From NCBI RefSeq assembly GCF_030269485.1, contig NZ_BSTL01000009.1:306278-370277 (forward strand): a stretch of 64,000 bases of DNA, written 5' to 3'. Shown here piece by piece: positions 45,302 to 53,756 of this stretch. The notes beneath the pieces are model-generated. The model made no database searches. It saw nothing but the letters and a program-made list of their open reading frames with translations, and had not been told where the DNA came from. Each line of letters starts with the position of its first letter. Positions within the stretch are counted from its first letter, which is position 1. The position numbers were made by a program, and so were the translations under genes. Source of the DNA: Actinoplanes sp. NBRC 103695 (lineage in GTDB: Bacteria > Actinomycetota > Actinomycetes > Mycobacteriales > Micromonosporaceae).

Positions 45302-45482
45302 GTCTGCCGAAACGTCCTTCCGGCCGCACCCCATCTCACCTGGCCCTAAGCCGAGGGCGAACACGGAACCGTCACAGTCCGTGGGGACAATCGCACAGAA
45401 AGTCCGACCGAGGGGGTGTCCCCGACGGTTGTATGTGTTGTGACGGAAGTCGCCGCAACCGCAGGACGACGGAGGGGGAGGA

Positions 45483-45815
45483 ATGGTCAACGCCGACCGG
45501 ACCGAGCTCGCACCGGCCGATGTGGTGGATCCTCTGCTGTGGCAGGACGCGCAGCGGATGCTGGGCCGGCACATGCGGCCCGATCCGGACGGCACCTGCG
45601 TCTGGTGCGGATGGCGGTGGCCGTGCGCACCGCGTCGTCTCGCCGAGCGTGCGTCGGCGGCATCCCGTCGCCCGTGGCGGGAGGCCTGGACGTTGCGGCA
45701 CGACCTGAACAGCATCCGCGCCATGCCCGGCCTCGACGACCCTCGTGGCCGCAGGCGCCGGCCCAATCAGCGACCTCGAACGGCGGCTCGCGGCAACCGC
45801 GGCGCGTTTGCCTGA
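45483..45815 (+). CDS. Small basic protein with CxxC motif
   Basis: This 110-residue unrecognised protein is preceded by an exceptionally strong ribosome site (GGAGGGGGAGG, ending 2 nt before the ATG). The motif CVWCGWRWPC (about residues 39-48) with three Cys and three Trp suggests a small zinc or redox site. The C-terminus is very basic (GRRRRPNQRPRTAARG), which would suit nucleic-acid binding. It stands alone, divergent from the HtrA-like gene, in a region with little other coding evidence. Confidence 0.6.
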   Translation: MVNADRTELAPADVVDPLLWQDAQRMLGRHMRPDPDGTCVWCGWRWPCAPRRLAERASAASRRPWREAWTLRHDLNSIRAMPGLDDPRGRRRRPNQRPRTAARGNRGAFA

Positions 45816-45827
45816 CACAACTCCACA

Positions 45828-46103
45828 TCAGAGTCTGCGGACGTCCGCCCCGGGAGCTTGACCGTCCCCCGGCAAGGCCCGATCCATCGGCCCGGGACGG
45901 CGTCCATCAGCGGTGACACCGTTGTGCCCCGCCAGCACAGCGGCATCCCGCACCCAGACCCGCCCATAACGGAATCGGACCGGCACGCCTCCGCCGGTCC
46001 GCGCCTCCGGCCAGGCGCAACCCCCGGTTTTGGGCGGGCACGGTTGGCGGGGACGCGTGACCACAGGTTCCCCCGCATTCACTCGGTCACGTGTCCCCGC
46101 CAT
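45828..46103 (-). CDS. Doubtful small ORF
   Basis: A 91-codon minus-strand frame with moderate third-position GC (clearly lower than neighbouring genes) and a core PVRFRYGRVWVRDAAVLAGH. There is no good ribosome site. An overlapping plus-strand frame (45858-46127) is no better. I list it only because the 400-bp gap 45816-46216 otherwise holds just the dispersed repeat. It may be a decayed gene. Confidence 0.2.
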   Translation of the reverse strand: MAGTRDRVNAGEPVVTRPRQPCPPKTGGCAWPEARTGGGVPVRFRYGRVWVRDAAVLAGHNGVTADGRRPGPMDRALPGDGQAPGADVRRL

Positions 46104-46108
46104 TCCAC

Positions 46109-46205
46109 ATCAAGATCAAGATCATGAATTGCGGGTCGTAGCGGGGTGGTGGGTACAGACCGCTGCTCACGCCGAGGGTCGCTTCGCTCCACGTGCGTAA
46201 GTGGT
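46109..46205. repeat. Dispersed intergenic repeat, copy 2
   Basis: This is the second copy of the block at 40521-40611, with about 6 extra bases near the left end. The identical core includes GGTCGTAGCGGGGTGGTG and CTCACGCCGAGGGTCGCTTC; the outer stem seen in copy 1 is weakened here (GCGTAAGTG). It again ends about 12 bp beyond the stop of a minus-strand gene (GNAT). Confidence 0.75.
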
Positions 46206-46216
46206 CACCCTCGCCG

Positions 46217-46726
46217 CTAACGCGGCAAATCCGGGCGGGTCAGCGTGTAGCGCATGTGCTGGACCTCCTCGTCGCCCATCTTTTCCACTCTGGTCGTGCC
46301 GTCGGGCTGCCAGCCGCCGCTCTCGTAGAAGCGCCGCGCCCGCTCGTTGCCCGGCAGGACCCAGAGGACCGCGCGCGGGCCCAGGTGGTCCAGCGCTTCC
46401 TCCATCAGCAGCCTGCCGACGCCGGTGCCGACGTGTGCCGGGTCGACGTGGATGGCGTAGAGCTCGAGGACGCCGTCGTCGGGGCTCGGGCCGACGTACG
46501 TGAAGCCGACCAGGTCGGCGTCGATGGTGGCGACGGTCAGGCGGTGGGTCGGCTGTTCCCACTTCCAGCGTTCGGTCCACCACTCGGCCAGGGCGCCGTC
46601 GCCGCCGAATTCCAGGGTCTCCGGGCGAAGCAGGTGGCGGTAGGCGTCGGCTCGGGAGCGGAAGTGCAGGTTGCCGACGTGCGGCAGGTCAGGATTCTGT
46701 CCGGGACGCAGCTGCGCGGTCGTCAT
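46217..46726 (-). CDS. GNAT family N-acetyltransferase
   Basis: This 169-residue acetyltransferase has the acetyl-CoA binding motif VDPAHVGTGVGRLLMEEAL, preceded by the strand LELYAIHV. It ends with RARRFYESGGWQPDGTTR, the usual family C-terminal strand. Substrate unknown. Its ATG at 46726 lies inside the 3' end of rnz, a 38-bp overlap, so it is translated from the same transcript. A dispersed repeat lies just downstream. Confidence 0.88.
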   Translation of the reverse strand: MTTAQLRPGQNPDLPHVGNLHFRSRADAYRHLLRPETLEFGGDGALAEWWTERWKWEQPTHRLTVATIDADLVGFTYVGPSPDDGVLELYAIHVDPAHVGTGVGRLLMEEALDHLGPRAVLWVLPGNERARRFYESGGWQPDGTTRVEKMGDEEVQHMRYTLTRPDLPR

Positions 46727-47627
46727 CCGTCGACGTTAGCCGTGGCGGGACGGGCACTCGCATGAGGTCCTCGGCCACCACGATCTCGCCGTCGAACTGC
46801 TCGGCGGCCTCGGTGCGGAAGGCCGCCGGGTCGGTGTAGCGCTGCGAGAAGTGGGTGAGGACCAGGGTGCGTACGCCGGCCTCGCGGGCCACGGCGCCTG
46901 CCTGCCCGGCGGTGAGGTGGCCGACCTGCTCGGCCAGTTCGGCGTCCGCCGCCAGGAACGTCGACTCGATGACCAGCAGGTCAACGCCCTCGGCCAGCTC
47001 GTAGACGGCGTCGCACAGTCCGGTGTCCATGATGAACGCGAACCGCTGACCGGGCCGCGGCGCGCTCACGTCGTCCAGCCGGACCGGGCCGAGGCTGCCG
47101 GTGCGCCGCAGTTCCCCGACCGCCGGGCCACGGATGTTGTACGCGTCCAGCAGGGCCGGGATCATCCGCCGCGAGTCCGGTTCCTCCAGGCGGTACCCGT
47201 ACGTGTCGATGACGTGCCGCAGCGGCAGCGCGGTGAGCCGCCCCGCGCGGGTCTCCACCGCGAAGCCCGCGTCGACCGGCTGGACCGCGAGGTCGGCCTG
47301 GTCCCAGAAGCTGGTGGCGTGCCGCAGCCGGTCGAAGAACACCTGGCCGCCGGCGGGGAAGTGCACGGCCACCGGGTGCGGGACGCGGTCCAGGGAGATC
47401 CGCTGGATGACGCCCGGGAGGCCCAGGCTGTGGTCGCCGTGGAAATGGGTCACGCAGATCCGGGTGAGCGGGGTGACCGCCAGGCCGGCGTGCAGCATCT
47501 GCCGCTGGGTGCCCTCGCCGGGGTCGAACAGGATGGTCTCGTCGTCCCAGCGCAGCACGTAGCCGTTGTGGTTGCGGTAGCGCGTCGGCACTTGGCTGGC
47601 GGTGCCGAGCACAACGAGCTCACGCAT
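46689..47627 (-). CDS. rnz: Ribonuclease Z (tRNA 3'-processing endonuclease)
   Basis: This 312-residue metallo-beta-lactamase-fold enzyme trims tRNA 3' trailers. The metal motif is CVTHFHGDHSLGLPG. Further ligands lie in IMDTGLCDAV and LTHFSQRYTDP, and the start MRELVVLGTASQVPTRYRNH is typical. The enzyme is mainly needed for tRNAs without encoded CCA. AGGTGG lies 6 nt before the ATG. The 5' leader contains a strongly structured element (47658-47722). Confidence 0.94.
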   Translation of the reverse strand: MRELVVLGTASQVPTRYRNHNGYVLRWDDETILFDPGEGTQRQMLHAGLAVTPLTRICVTHFHGDHSLGLPGVIQRISLDRVPHPVAVHFPAGGQVFFDRLRHATSFWDQADLAVQPVDAGFAVETRAGRLTALPLRHVIDTYGYRLEEPDSRRMIPALLDAYNIRGPAVGELRRTGSLGPVRLDDVSAPRPGQRFAFIMDTGLCDAVYELAEGVDLLVIESTFLAADAELAEQVGHLTAGQAGAVAREAGVRTLVLTHFSQRYTDPAAFRTEAAEQFDGEIVVAEDLMRVPVPPRLTSTDDDRAAASRTES

Positions 47628-47657
47628 GAGGCCACCTGATCGGAAGCGGACATTAAG

Positions 47658-47842
47658 CGACCCCTGGGGACTTCCACGCCGTAGCGTGGTCCGGTCGGAC
47701 TAGGCCGGATCCCCAGGGGTCGGGTGGCTATCTGAAATTCGCCGCACCGCTGCCACACGGTCTCGACGCACTACTTGGCTGCAAGGAGAGCAGCCGACGA
47801 AGCTGTCAAGGACAGCGGCTAGCGGACAGCCACCTCACGAGT
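47658..47842 (-). ncRNA. Candidate structured RNA upstream of rnz
   Basis: The 305-bp gap between ppk2 and rnz has no gene but a dense nested fold. A 7-bp helix (GGTGGCT/AGCCACC, 47828-47834 with 47723-47729) closes a domain. Inside it are CCGC/GCGG, CCGCT/AGCGG and the hairpin GGCTGC/GCAGCC. Directly beside it, a perfect 13-bp helix (47658-47670 with 47710-47722) encloses two hairpins (CCACGC/GCGTGG, TCCGG/CCGGA) and could be the terminator. On the minus strand a TATAGC box (47854-47849) would give an RNA of about 185 nt, a 6S-like size. Orientation and class are unproven; it could be an rnz leader. Confidence 0.5.
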
Positions 47843-47932
47843 CCCGTTGCTATACAACTTCGGACCACCTCCCTTCACGTGTACCGCCACGTTAACCACC
47901 GGAGAGGCTCGGAGACAACGATTTTTAAATCA

Positions 47933-48892
47933 CTAAAGTCGCGGGAATGCGCGGGGGGACATGTCGCCGCCCTCCACCGCCATCGACGCCGGCCCGACGA
48001 GCTGCGGGTCAGGAGTGCCGACCACCTCGACGTCCTTGTTGTCGTAGTCGAAGCGGCTCAGCACGTAGCGCATGGCCTCCAGCCGGGCGCGCTTCTTGTC
48101 GTTGCTCTTGACCACGGTCCAGGGGGCGTCGGCGGTGTCCGTGTAGAAGAACATCGCCTCCTTCGCCTCGGTGTAGTCGTCCCACTTGTCCAGCGAGGCC
48201 AGGTCCATGGGGGAGAGCTTCCACTGGCGTACCGGGTCGACCTGGCGGATCGCGAACCGGGTGCGCTGCTCGCCCTGGGACACCGAGAACCAGAACTTGA
48301 CCAGGTGGACGCCGGAGCGTACGAGCATCCGCTCCAGCTCCGGGGCCTGCCGCATGAACTCGAGGTACTCGTGGCGGCTGCAGAAACCCATCACCCGCTC
48401 GACGCCGGCCCGGTTGTACCAGGACCGGTCGAACAGCACGATCTCACCGGCCGACGGCAGGTGGCTGATGTAGCGCTGGAAGTACCACTGCGTGCTCTCC
48501 CGCTCGCTGGGCTTCTCCAGGGCGACCACGGAGGCGCCGCGCGGGTTGAGGTGCTCCATGAAGCGCTTGATCGTGCCGCCCTTGCCGGCCGCGTCCCGCC
48601 CCTCGAAGAGGATCACCAGACGCTCGCCGGTGGACTTGCACCAGTTCTGGAGCTTCAGCAGCTCGATCTGCAGCAGCCGCTTGTCGTGGTCGTAGTTCTG
48701 CCGCGGCATCCTCTCGCCGTACGGGTACTCCTCGCGCCACGTGTCGACCGGCGTGCCGTCCGCATTGAGGAGCACCGGGTCGTCATCGTCGTCGTCCGCG
48801 ACCCGGTATCCGCCGAGCGCCTCGTTCGGCCCGTCGTAGGGCTCGGTGGTCGTGTCGTCCTGAACGCGAGTCCCGTTCTCCTCCGCCTGCAT
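47933..48892 (-). CDS. ppk2: Polyphosphate kinase 2
   Basis: This 319-residue PPK2 transfers phosphate between polyphosphate and nucleotides, usually making GTP or ATP. Walker A is VILFEGRDAAGKGGTIKRF, the lid module is SERESTQWYFQRYISHLPS, and Walker B is EIVLFDRSWYNRAGVERVM. The N-terminal 50 residues are acidic (VADDDDDDPVLL) and extra to the core. It lies downstream of the CYTH-CHAD gene on the same strand, 133 bp apart, with a hairpin between them. CHAD domains bind polyphosphate, so the pair forms a polyphosphate module. Confidence 0.95.
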   Translation of the reverse strand: MQAEENGTRVQDDTTTEPYDGPNEALGGYRVADDDDDDPVLLNADGTPVDTWREEYPYGERMPRQNYDHDKRLLQIELLKLQNWCKSTGERLVILFEGRDAAGKGGTIKRFMEHLNPRGASVVALEKPSERESTQWYFQRYISHLPSAGEIVLFDRSWYNRAGVERVMGFCSRHEYLEFMRQAPELERMLVRSGVHLVKFWFSVSQGEQRTRFAIRQVDPVRQWKLSPMDLASLDKWDDYTEAKEAMFFYTDTADAPWTVVKSNDKKRARLEAMRYVLSRFDYDNKDVEVVGTPDPQLVGPASMAVEGGDMSPRAFPRL

Positions 48893-48956
48893 AGCTTGAG
48901 TTAGTACCCAATCAGGCCGACAGCACGCCGACCAGGAGATGGCGCCAAGGTGAACG

Positions 48957-49027
48957 AGGGCGTGTCCCGCCGATCAACCGGGGCTGCGGCGGGGTCCAGA
49001 GTGCGGCTGATCGGCAGGACACGCCCT
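48957..49027 (-). terminator. Long hairpin after the CYTH-CHAD gene
   Basis: Positions 48957-48976 pair with 49008-49027 (20-nt arms, one mismatch, 31-nt loop). As in two other hairpins here, the stem foot overlaps the TAG stop of the gene it ends (49026-49028). Partial read-through to ppk2 is possible. Confidence 0.75.
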
Positions 49028-50444
49028 AGCCCAGCCAGGAGCGCAGTTCGCGCTTGCGCGAGGCGCGCGTCGCCAGGGGCAGCTCGCCGAGGGTGTCCCG
49101 GCCGATCTGGGCCTGACGTTCCCACAGCACTCCGTGCGGGAAGCCATCCCCCACGGAGCGGAGGATCTCCTGGGCGACCACCGAGTCCTGATGCGTGCCG
49201 AGCACGTCCTGGAGGTCGGTCAGGCGCTTCACCAGCTGCTTGCCCGGCTTGCCGGCCTCCGGCGCGAACACCTCGACCGCGTACCGGGCCTGCTTGTAGG
49301 ACTTCCGGGCCTCGTGCAACGGTTCGTCCGCGCCCGCCAGGGTCGCCTCGTCCAGCAGCCGGTCGGCTTTGTCCAGCGCCTTGCGTACCCGGCGAAGGGG
49401 TTTGCTCTCGCCGCCGTCCCAGCCGGCGATGAGCTCGTCGATCGCGTCCAGCAGCCGGAAGTAGCGTTCGCCGTTCAGGTCGTCGGCCAGCTGCGCCGTG
49501 CCCGCCGTCACCTTGGCCTCGAGGTGGTCGCGGATCTGGTCGGCGACCGGCGCGAACTCGTCGCCGGCGTCCCGCACGGCGGCCAGCAGCTTGTGTTCCA
49601 GAACCTGGCCGTCGCGGACCTCGCCCAGCGAACCGGCCAGCCACTTGAGCTCGGCCTTGAGGAACTCGACGGCGTCCGGCGGAAAGGAGCGCTTGAACGT
49701 TTTCAGGGTGCTGCGCAGGCGGCGGGTGCCGACCCGCATCTTGTGCACGGCTTCGGCGTCGCCGTGGCGTACGCCCGGATCGTGCTCCAGGATGGCGTCG
49801 CGCTGCTCACGTACGTACGCCAGAACGGGTTTGATCTTGGGTCGTTTGCGTGGTGACGTGGCGGCGAGACGTGCGGCCAGTGCGCGGGCCAGCTTGGACG
49901 GGCCCTCGGCTGGGGAGGCGCCGGCGGCGAGCAGGAGACGCTCCATCTCGTCGAGCAGCTTGCTGTCGCCGCGCTCGGTCAGCTCGACCTCGACCTCCTG
50001 CCAGGTCTGCGTGCCGTCGTCGGTCTCCGCGGTCACCGTGTCCTGCGCGATCAGGGCCCGGATGCGGCCCTTGGCGTCGCGCACCGGTGTCTCCAGGCGG
50101 TGCGTGCGCAGTCGTGCGACGGGCCGCACCGGAGTGTCCCGGACGATCGCCCGGACCTCGGTCAGCAGATCATCGGGCACGTCCTCGCCGTCGAGCGGCA
50201 TCCGGTGCTCGGTCCGGCTGGAGCCGTCGCCCGGCGTCTTCAGGTGCCAGCCGGCGTCGTCGCCACCCGTGCGCCGCCGCAGCGTGCGCTGGTGCCGGGC
50301 GAGCCGTAGGTCGGTCGTGTCGAAGTAGGTCGCGTCGAGGTCGTGCGTCGCGCCGTCGGCCGCCCCAGGCAGGTCCGGCAGCACGAAATCCGCGGGCACG
50401 TCGTACTTGCGCTCGGTCTCCGTGCTGATCTGCATCTTGTCCAT
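49026..50444 (-). CDS. CYTH and CHAD domain protein
   Basis: This 472-residue protein has an N-terminal CYTH (triphosphate tunnel) domain. Its ExExK motif is visible in ISTETERKYDVP, followed by basic tunnel residues (RTLRRRTGGDDAGWHLKTPG, EHRMPLDG). The C-terminal half (about 215-470) is the helical CHAD domain with conserved histidines (EAVHKMRVGTRRLRSTLKTF). CHAD domains bind polyphosphate granules. Phosphohydrolase activity on inorganic triphosphate is likely but unproven. A second ATG at codon 4 is an alternative start. ppk2 follows downstream. Confidence 0.93.
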   Translation of the reverse strand: MDKMQISTETERKYDVPADFVLPDLPGAADGATHDLDATYFDTTDLRLARHQRTLRRRTGGDDAGWHLKTPGDGSSRTEHRMPLDGEDVPDDLLTEVRAIVRDTPVRPVARLRTHRLETPVRDAKGRIRALIAQDTVTAETDDGTQTWQEVEVELTERGDSKLLDEMERLLLAAGASPAEGPSKLARALAARLAATSPRKRPKIKPVLAYVREQRDAILEHDPGVRHGDAEAVHKMRVGTRRLRSTLKTFKRSFPPDAVEFLKAELKWLAGSLGEVRDGQVLEHKLLAAVRDAGDEFAPVADQIRDHLEAKVTAGTAQLADDLNGERYFRLLDAIDELIAGWDGGESKPLRRVRKALDKADRLLDEATLAGADEPLHEARKSYKQARYAVEVFAPEAGKPGKQLVKRLTDLQDVLGTHQDSVVAQEILRSVGDGFPHGVLWERQAQIGRDTLGELPLATRASRKRELRSWLG

Positions 50445-50552
50445 GTTGCCGGGTAACCGAGCGGTAACACAGGGCGTCCCACTTTTCTCAGAGGATCAAT
50501 TGCGGGCGCTCAGCGGAATCACAGGAATCACTCGCATCCTTGGGTGCAGACC

Positions 50553-50601
50553 CCTCGGGGCTCGCCCGGCCGTCCCCCGTGCGTGCCGGGCGGCCCCGAG
50601 G
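50553..50601. terminator. GC-rich stem-loop in the CYTH-CHAD upstream region
   Basis: CCTCGGGGC (50553-50561) pairs with GCCCCGAGG (50593-50601), and GCCCGGC (50564-50570) with GCCGGGC (50585-50591), around a C-rich loop. It lies between two minus-strand genes, after the terminator at 50625-50646. It may be a second-stage terminator or a leader structure of the CYTH-CHAD gene. Confidence 0.5.
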
Positions 50602-50624
50602 CCTTGTTCGAGCGCCGCTCCGAC

Positions 50625-50646
50625 CGCCGCCCCGGTCGGGGCGGCG
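50625..50646 (-). terminator. Terminator hairpin of the small gene at 50653-50982
   Basis: A perfect 9-bp CGCCGCCCC/GGGGCGGCG stem with a 4-nt loop lies 6 bp beyond the stop of the minus-strand hypothetical gene. GC-only stems without a U-run are usual for actinomycete terminators. Confidence 0.7.
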
Positions 50647-50652
50647 CTTTGT

Positions 50653-50982
50653 TCAGGCCGCCAGATCGCTGCGGCTGCGGTTTCTCAGATACAGCGCCCG
50701 TGCGTAGTAGGTGTTGGCCGCCCCGAAATACATCGTGGCCAGCCCGGTGTGGAAGCTGTTGTCGGCCAGCGCGTTCTTGGCCTTGGCGCTGCCCGCCCAG
50801 CGAATCTCGGCATCGGTGTCGTTGATCCCGCGGCGCGCGCAGAGCTGCCGGTTGATCTCCTTGCCGCGCTTGAAGTTCTCCAGCGCACTCTCGGCCTGGC
50901 GCATCATCGCTCGAGCCTTCTCCAGCAGCGACTCAGCGATCGCCCAGGCGACCCGCTCCTCGTCAGTCTGAAACCCGGGCAT
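50653..50982 (-). CDS. Small helical hypothetical protein
   Basis: This 109-residue, almost entirely helical, protein has a GGGGGG ribosome site before ATG 50982. It is rich in Ala, Glu, Arg and Tyr, with segments RVAWAIAESLLEKARAMMRQ and GLATMYFGAANTYYARALYL. Size and helicity recall WXG100 proteins, but there is no W-x-G. No membrane helix or signal. Codon use is genomic. Function unknown. Confidence 0.7.
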   Translation of the reverse strand: MPGFQTDEERVAWAIAESLLEKARAMMRQAESALENFKRGKEINRQLCARRGINDTDAEIRWAGSAKAKNALADNSFHTGLATMYFGAANTYYARALYLRNRSRSDLAA

Positions 50983-51080
50983 AACGCACCCCCCGGTCAG
51001 TGTGATCTCTCCTCACTCAGTGTCACCGCGAGGTAGGCGGATGTCGATCTTTTCCACCCACAAGGGCTAATTCAGAACGG

Positions 51081-53756
51081 TCAGGAGGCGTCGTCCGCGC
51101 GGAGGGGGACAATCTTGGCGGGTGCCGCCTCGGCGAGCTGGCGCAGCGCATAGACGATCTTGTCGGCCGGGAGCGGCTTGCAGAAGTGGTAGCCCTGAGC
51201 GACCGTGCAGCCCAGCTCGATCAACGCCACCCGCTGCTCGGCCGTCTCCACGCCCTCGGCGACCACCCGCGCGTTCAGCCGGCCGCCCAGTTCGACCGCC
51301 CCGCGGACGGCCGCCTCGGCCGCCGGGGAATCGATCATGCCGTCCACGAAGGAGCGGTCGACCTTGAGCTCGTCGACGCACACCCGGGTGAGGAAGGTCA
51401 GGGACGAGTAGCCGGTGCCGAAGTCGTCGACGGACAACTGGACGCCGGTCTCGCGCAGGCCCGCCAGCACCTCGTCGACGATCTCCTGGTCGCTGACCGC
51501 CACCGACTCGGTGATCTCCAGGACCAGCTGGCTCGCCGGCATGTGGTGCCGGCGCAGCACCTCGGCGACCTGGGCGGGCAGGGTCGGGTCGAGCAGGCTG
51601 CGCGCCGAGATGTTCACCGACACCGGCAGGTCGAAGCCGGCCCGCGCCCAGCCGGCCGCGGACGCCAGGGAACGGTCCAGGATGTACCGGGTGAACTCGC
51701 CCAGCAGCTCGCTGCGCTCGATCATCGGGATGAACTCGCCCGGCGGAAGCTGGCCGCGGCGCGGATGCTTCCAGCGGGTCAGCGCCTCGACGCCGGTGGG
51801 CGCGCCGGTCTCCAGGTCGACCGCGGGCTGCAGGGCGAGCACGATCTGGTCGGTCGCCTGCAGGGCGTCGCGGAGTTCGGCGAGCAGTGCGAGGCGGTCG
51901 GTGGAACCCAGGTCGCGGGCGCTGTCGTAGGTGCCGACGGTGACGCCCAGGTCCTTGGCGTGCTGCAGGGCGAGGCCGGCGCGGCGGATCAGCTCGGCCA
52001 TGTCGCCCATGCCGGCGCGGCTGACGACGACGCCGACGGCGGCCTCGACGGAGAGCCGTACGCCGGCCACCTCCATCGGCTGGGCCAGCTGGTCGGCCAG
52101 GTCACGGGCGCGGCGGACCACCTGCGGCAGCGGGTTGGGCGCCTCCTGCAGCCGGGACGCCGAGTCGGTGAGGGCCAGCACGGCCGGCATCAGCAGCGCG
52201 TACTCGTCGTCGCCGATCCGGGCGACCAGCTCGCCGGCGCGGGCCAGGTCGGTGATGCGTTCGGCGATGACCGTGAGCACCTCGTCGCCGGAGCGGTGCC
52301 CGAGGGTGTCGTTGACCTCGCGGAAACGGCGCAGGTCGAGCAGCATCAGGGCGACGTGCCGTTCGCGGGCGACGGCCCGCAGCGCCCGGTCGCCGTCGCC
52401 GAGCAACGCCGACCGGTTGAGCAGGCCGGTGAGCTGGTCGAGGACGTCGTCCCGGGCGACCCGGGCCTCGAGCTCGACCAGGCGTTCGTGGGAGGCGGCG
52501 TCGTGCAGGGCGCCGGCCAGGGCGTCGCCGTACGCGGAGACGGCCAGCTCGTCGCGGGTCACGGGCAGCGTCGGCTCGGACAGCCACACGGTGAGCTCCC
52601 CGATCGCCGTTCCGGCCACGCTCATGCTCCGGGTGATGACCGGCCCGGGCAGACCGGAGGCGGCCACGTCCTGCCCGGGAGCGTCCTCGTAGTAGCGCCG
52701 CATCGTCCCGCCGGGCCGGCGCAACTCGATCTCGACCCGCCGGGCGCCGAACACGTCCATGGCGCCGCGCAGGCCGGCCCGCACCACGTCGGCCTCGACG
52801 ACGCCGGGCAGGGCGGCGGTGGCCTTGGCGAACGCCGCCCAGACGCGGCGCTCCTCCTCGGCGACCAGGTGGTACCGGTAGGTGCGCTGGAGCAGCCACA
52901 GCGCGGGCGGGAAGGCCAGCAGCCAGAGCGGCTCGCGGATCAGCACCCAGAGCCCGAGCAGCGCGATCAGCACGTTGCCGACGAGCATCGGGATCTTGGC
53001 GTTGAGGGCGCGGCTGAGGATCTGGCCGGCCGAGGCGTCGCGGTGCAGGGCGAGGGTCAGCGTGGCCAGGCCGAGGGTGATGACCAGGTACGCGCAGGCG
53101 CCCGCCACGAGTCCGACGAGGTGCCGGGTGTCGCCGGTGCGGGCGCCGGAGGTGACCAGCGTGGACACCGCCGCCGCGCCGGCCGCGCCGACGGTGAGCG
53201 AGGCGGCGAGGTGGACGATGTCGGCGATCGAGCGGTGGTCGCTGAGCCAGGAGATGAGCAGCCACGCGCCGGCGGCACCGACGAAGGTGGCCAGCGGCAG
53301 CCAGCCGGGCGGCACCAGCGCGGAGCCGATGATGAACGCGGCCTCGCCCCAGGACACGCTGACGGTGCCGCGGCCGAGCCGGAACCGGAGCCGGGCGAGT
53401 TGTCCACCGGCGACGACGGCGGCGGCGACGCCGAGCCCGCCGAGCACCGACAGCGGAGCCCCGTCCGGCGCCGCGCCGGGGGTGAGCAGCCCGATGGCGA
53501 TCAGCACGAGCGCGGCGCAGAGGACGGTCGCGTAGAGGGCGAGGACCTGGCGTGGCCTGCCGACGAGACCGAACCGATCGGGCGGCGGAGCCGTAGTGGT
53601 GAGAGAGGAAGTCACCATCGGACCCCCCGAGCCACCACCGCCGGAGAGCTGATCAACATCGGCACTGGCGGATGCACGTGCATCTGCAGTGGAGGAAGCG
53701 GCTGGCTGAATGTGGTCGACATCAGCGCCCCCTTCCGCACAGGGTCCAAGGGACAT
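51081..53756 (-). CDS. Membrane GGDEF-EAL protein with degenerate GGDEF motif
   Basis: This 891-residue c-di-GMP turnover protein starts with about eight membrane helices (roughly 65-300). A GAF-like region (about 305-440) comes next. The GGDEF domain reads ARIGDDEYALLM, with GDDEY in place of GGDEF, so cyclase activity is doubtful. The EAL domain (about 630-880) keeps the catalytic motifs: TGVEALTRWKHP, NISARSLLD, EITES, SVDDFGTGYSSLTFL, KVDRSFV and VAEGVETAEQ. It is probably an active phosphodiesterase with a GGDEF domain that at most binds GTP. A second start, ATG 53618, also has a good ribosome site. The local c-di-GMP receptor is the PilZ protein at 6.6-7.2 kb. Confidence 0.93.
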   Translation of the reverse strand: MSLGPCAEGGADVDHIQPAASSTADARASASADVDQLSGGGGSGGPMVTSSLTTTAPPPDRFGLVGRPRQVLALYATVLCAALVLIAIGLLTPGAAPDGAPLSVLGGLGVAAAVVAGGQLARLRFRLGRGTVSVSWGEAAFIIGSALVPPGWLPLATFVGAAGAWLLISWLSDHRSIADIVHLAASLTVGAAGAAAVSTLVTSGARTGDTRHLVGLVAGACAYLVITLGLATLTLALHRDASAGQILSRALNAKIPMLVGNVLIALLGLWVLIREPLWLLAFPPALWLLQRTYRYHLVAEEERRVWAAFAKATAALPGVVEADVVRAGLRGAMDVFGARRVEIELRRPGGTMRRYYEDAPGQDVAASGLPGPVITRSMSVAGTAIGELTVWLSEPTLPVTRDELAVSAYGDALAGALHDAASHERLVELEARVARDDVLDQLTGLLNRSALLGDGDRALRAVARERHVALMLLDLRRFREVNDTLGHRSGDEVLTVIAERITDLARAGELVARIGDDEYALLMPAVLALTDSASRLQEAPNPLPQVVRRARDLADQLAQPMEVAGVRLSVEAAVGVVVSRAGMGDMAELIRRAGLALQHAKDLGVTVGTYDSARDLGSTDRLALLAELRDALQATDQIVLALQPAVDLETGAPTGVEALTRWKHPRRGQLPPGEFIPMIERSELLGEFTRYILDRSLASAAGWARAGFDLPVSVNISARSLLDPTLPAQVAEVLRRHHMPASQLVLEITESVAVSDQEIVDEVLAGLRETGVQLSVDDFGTGYSSLTFLTRVCVDELKVDRSFVDGMIDSPAAEAAVRGAVELGGRLNARVVAEGVETAEQRVALIELGCTVAQGYHFCKPLPADKIVYALRQLAEAAPAKIVPLRADDAS

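Noticed and set aside
47640..47932. T-box or known riboswitch in front of rnz
   Set aside because: No T-box motif (AGGGTGG-N-ACCGCG) or other familiar riboswitch core is seen; kept only as a candidate structured RNA.
47879..48904. 341-codon plus-strand frame over ppk2
   Set aside because: The minus strand encodes complete PPK2 Walker motifs; the plus frame is a shadow.
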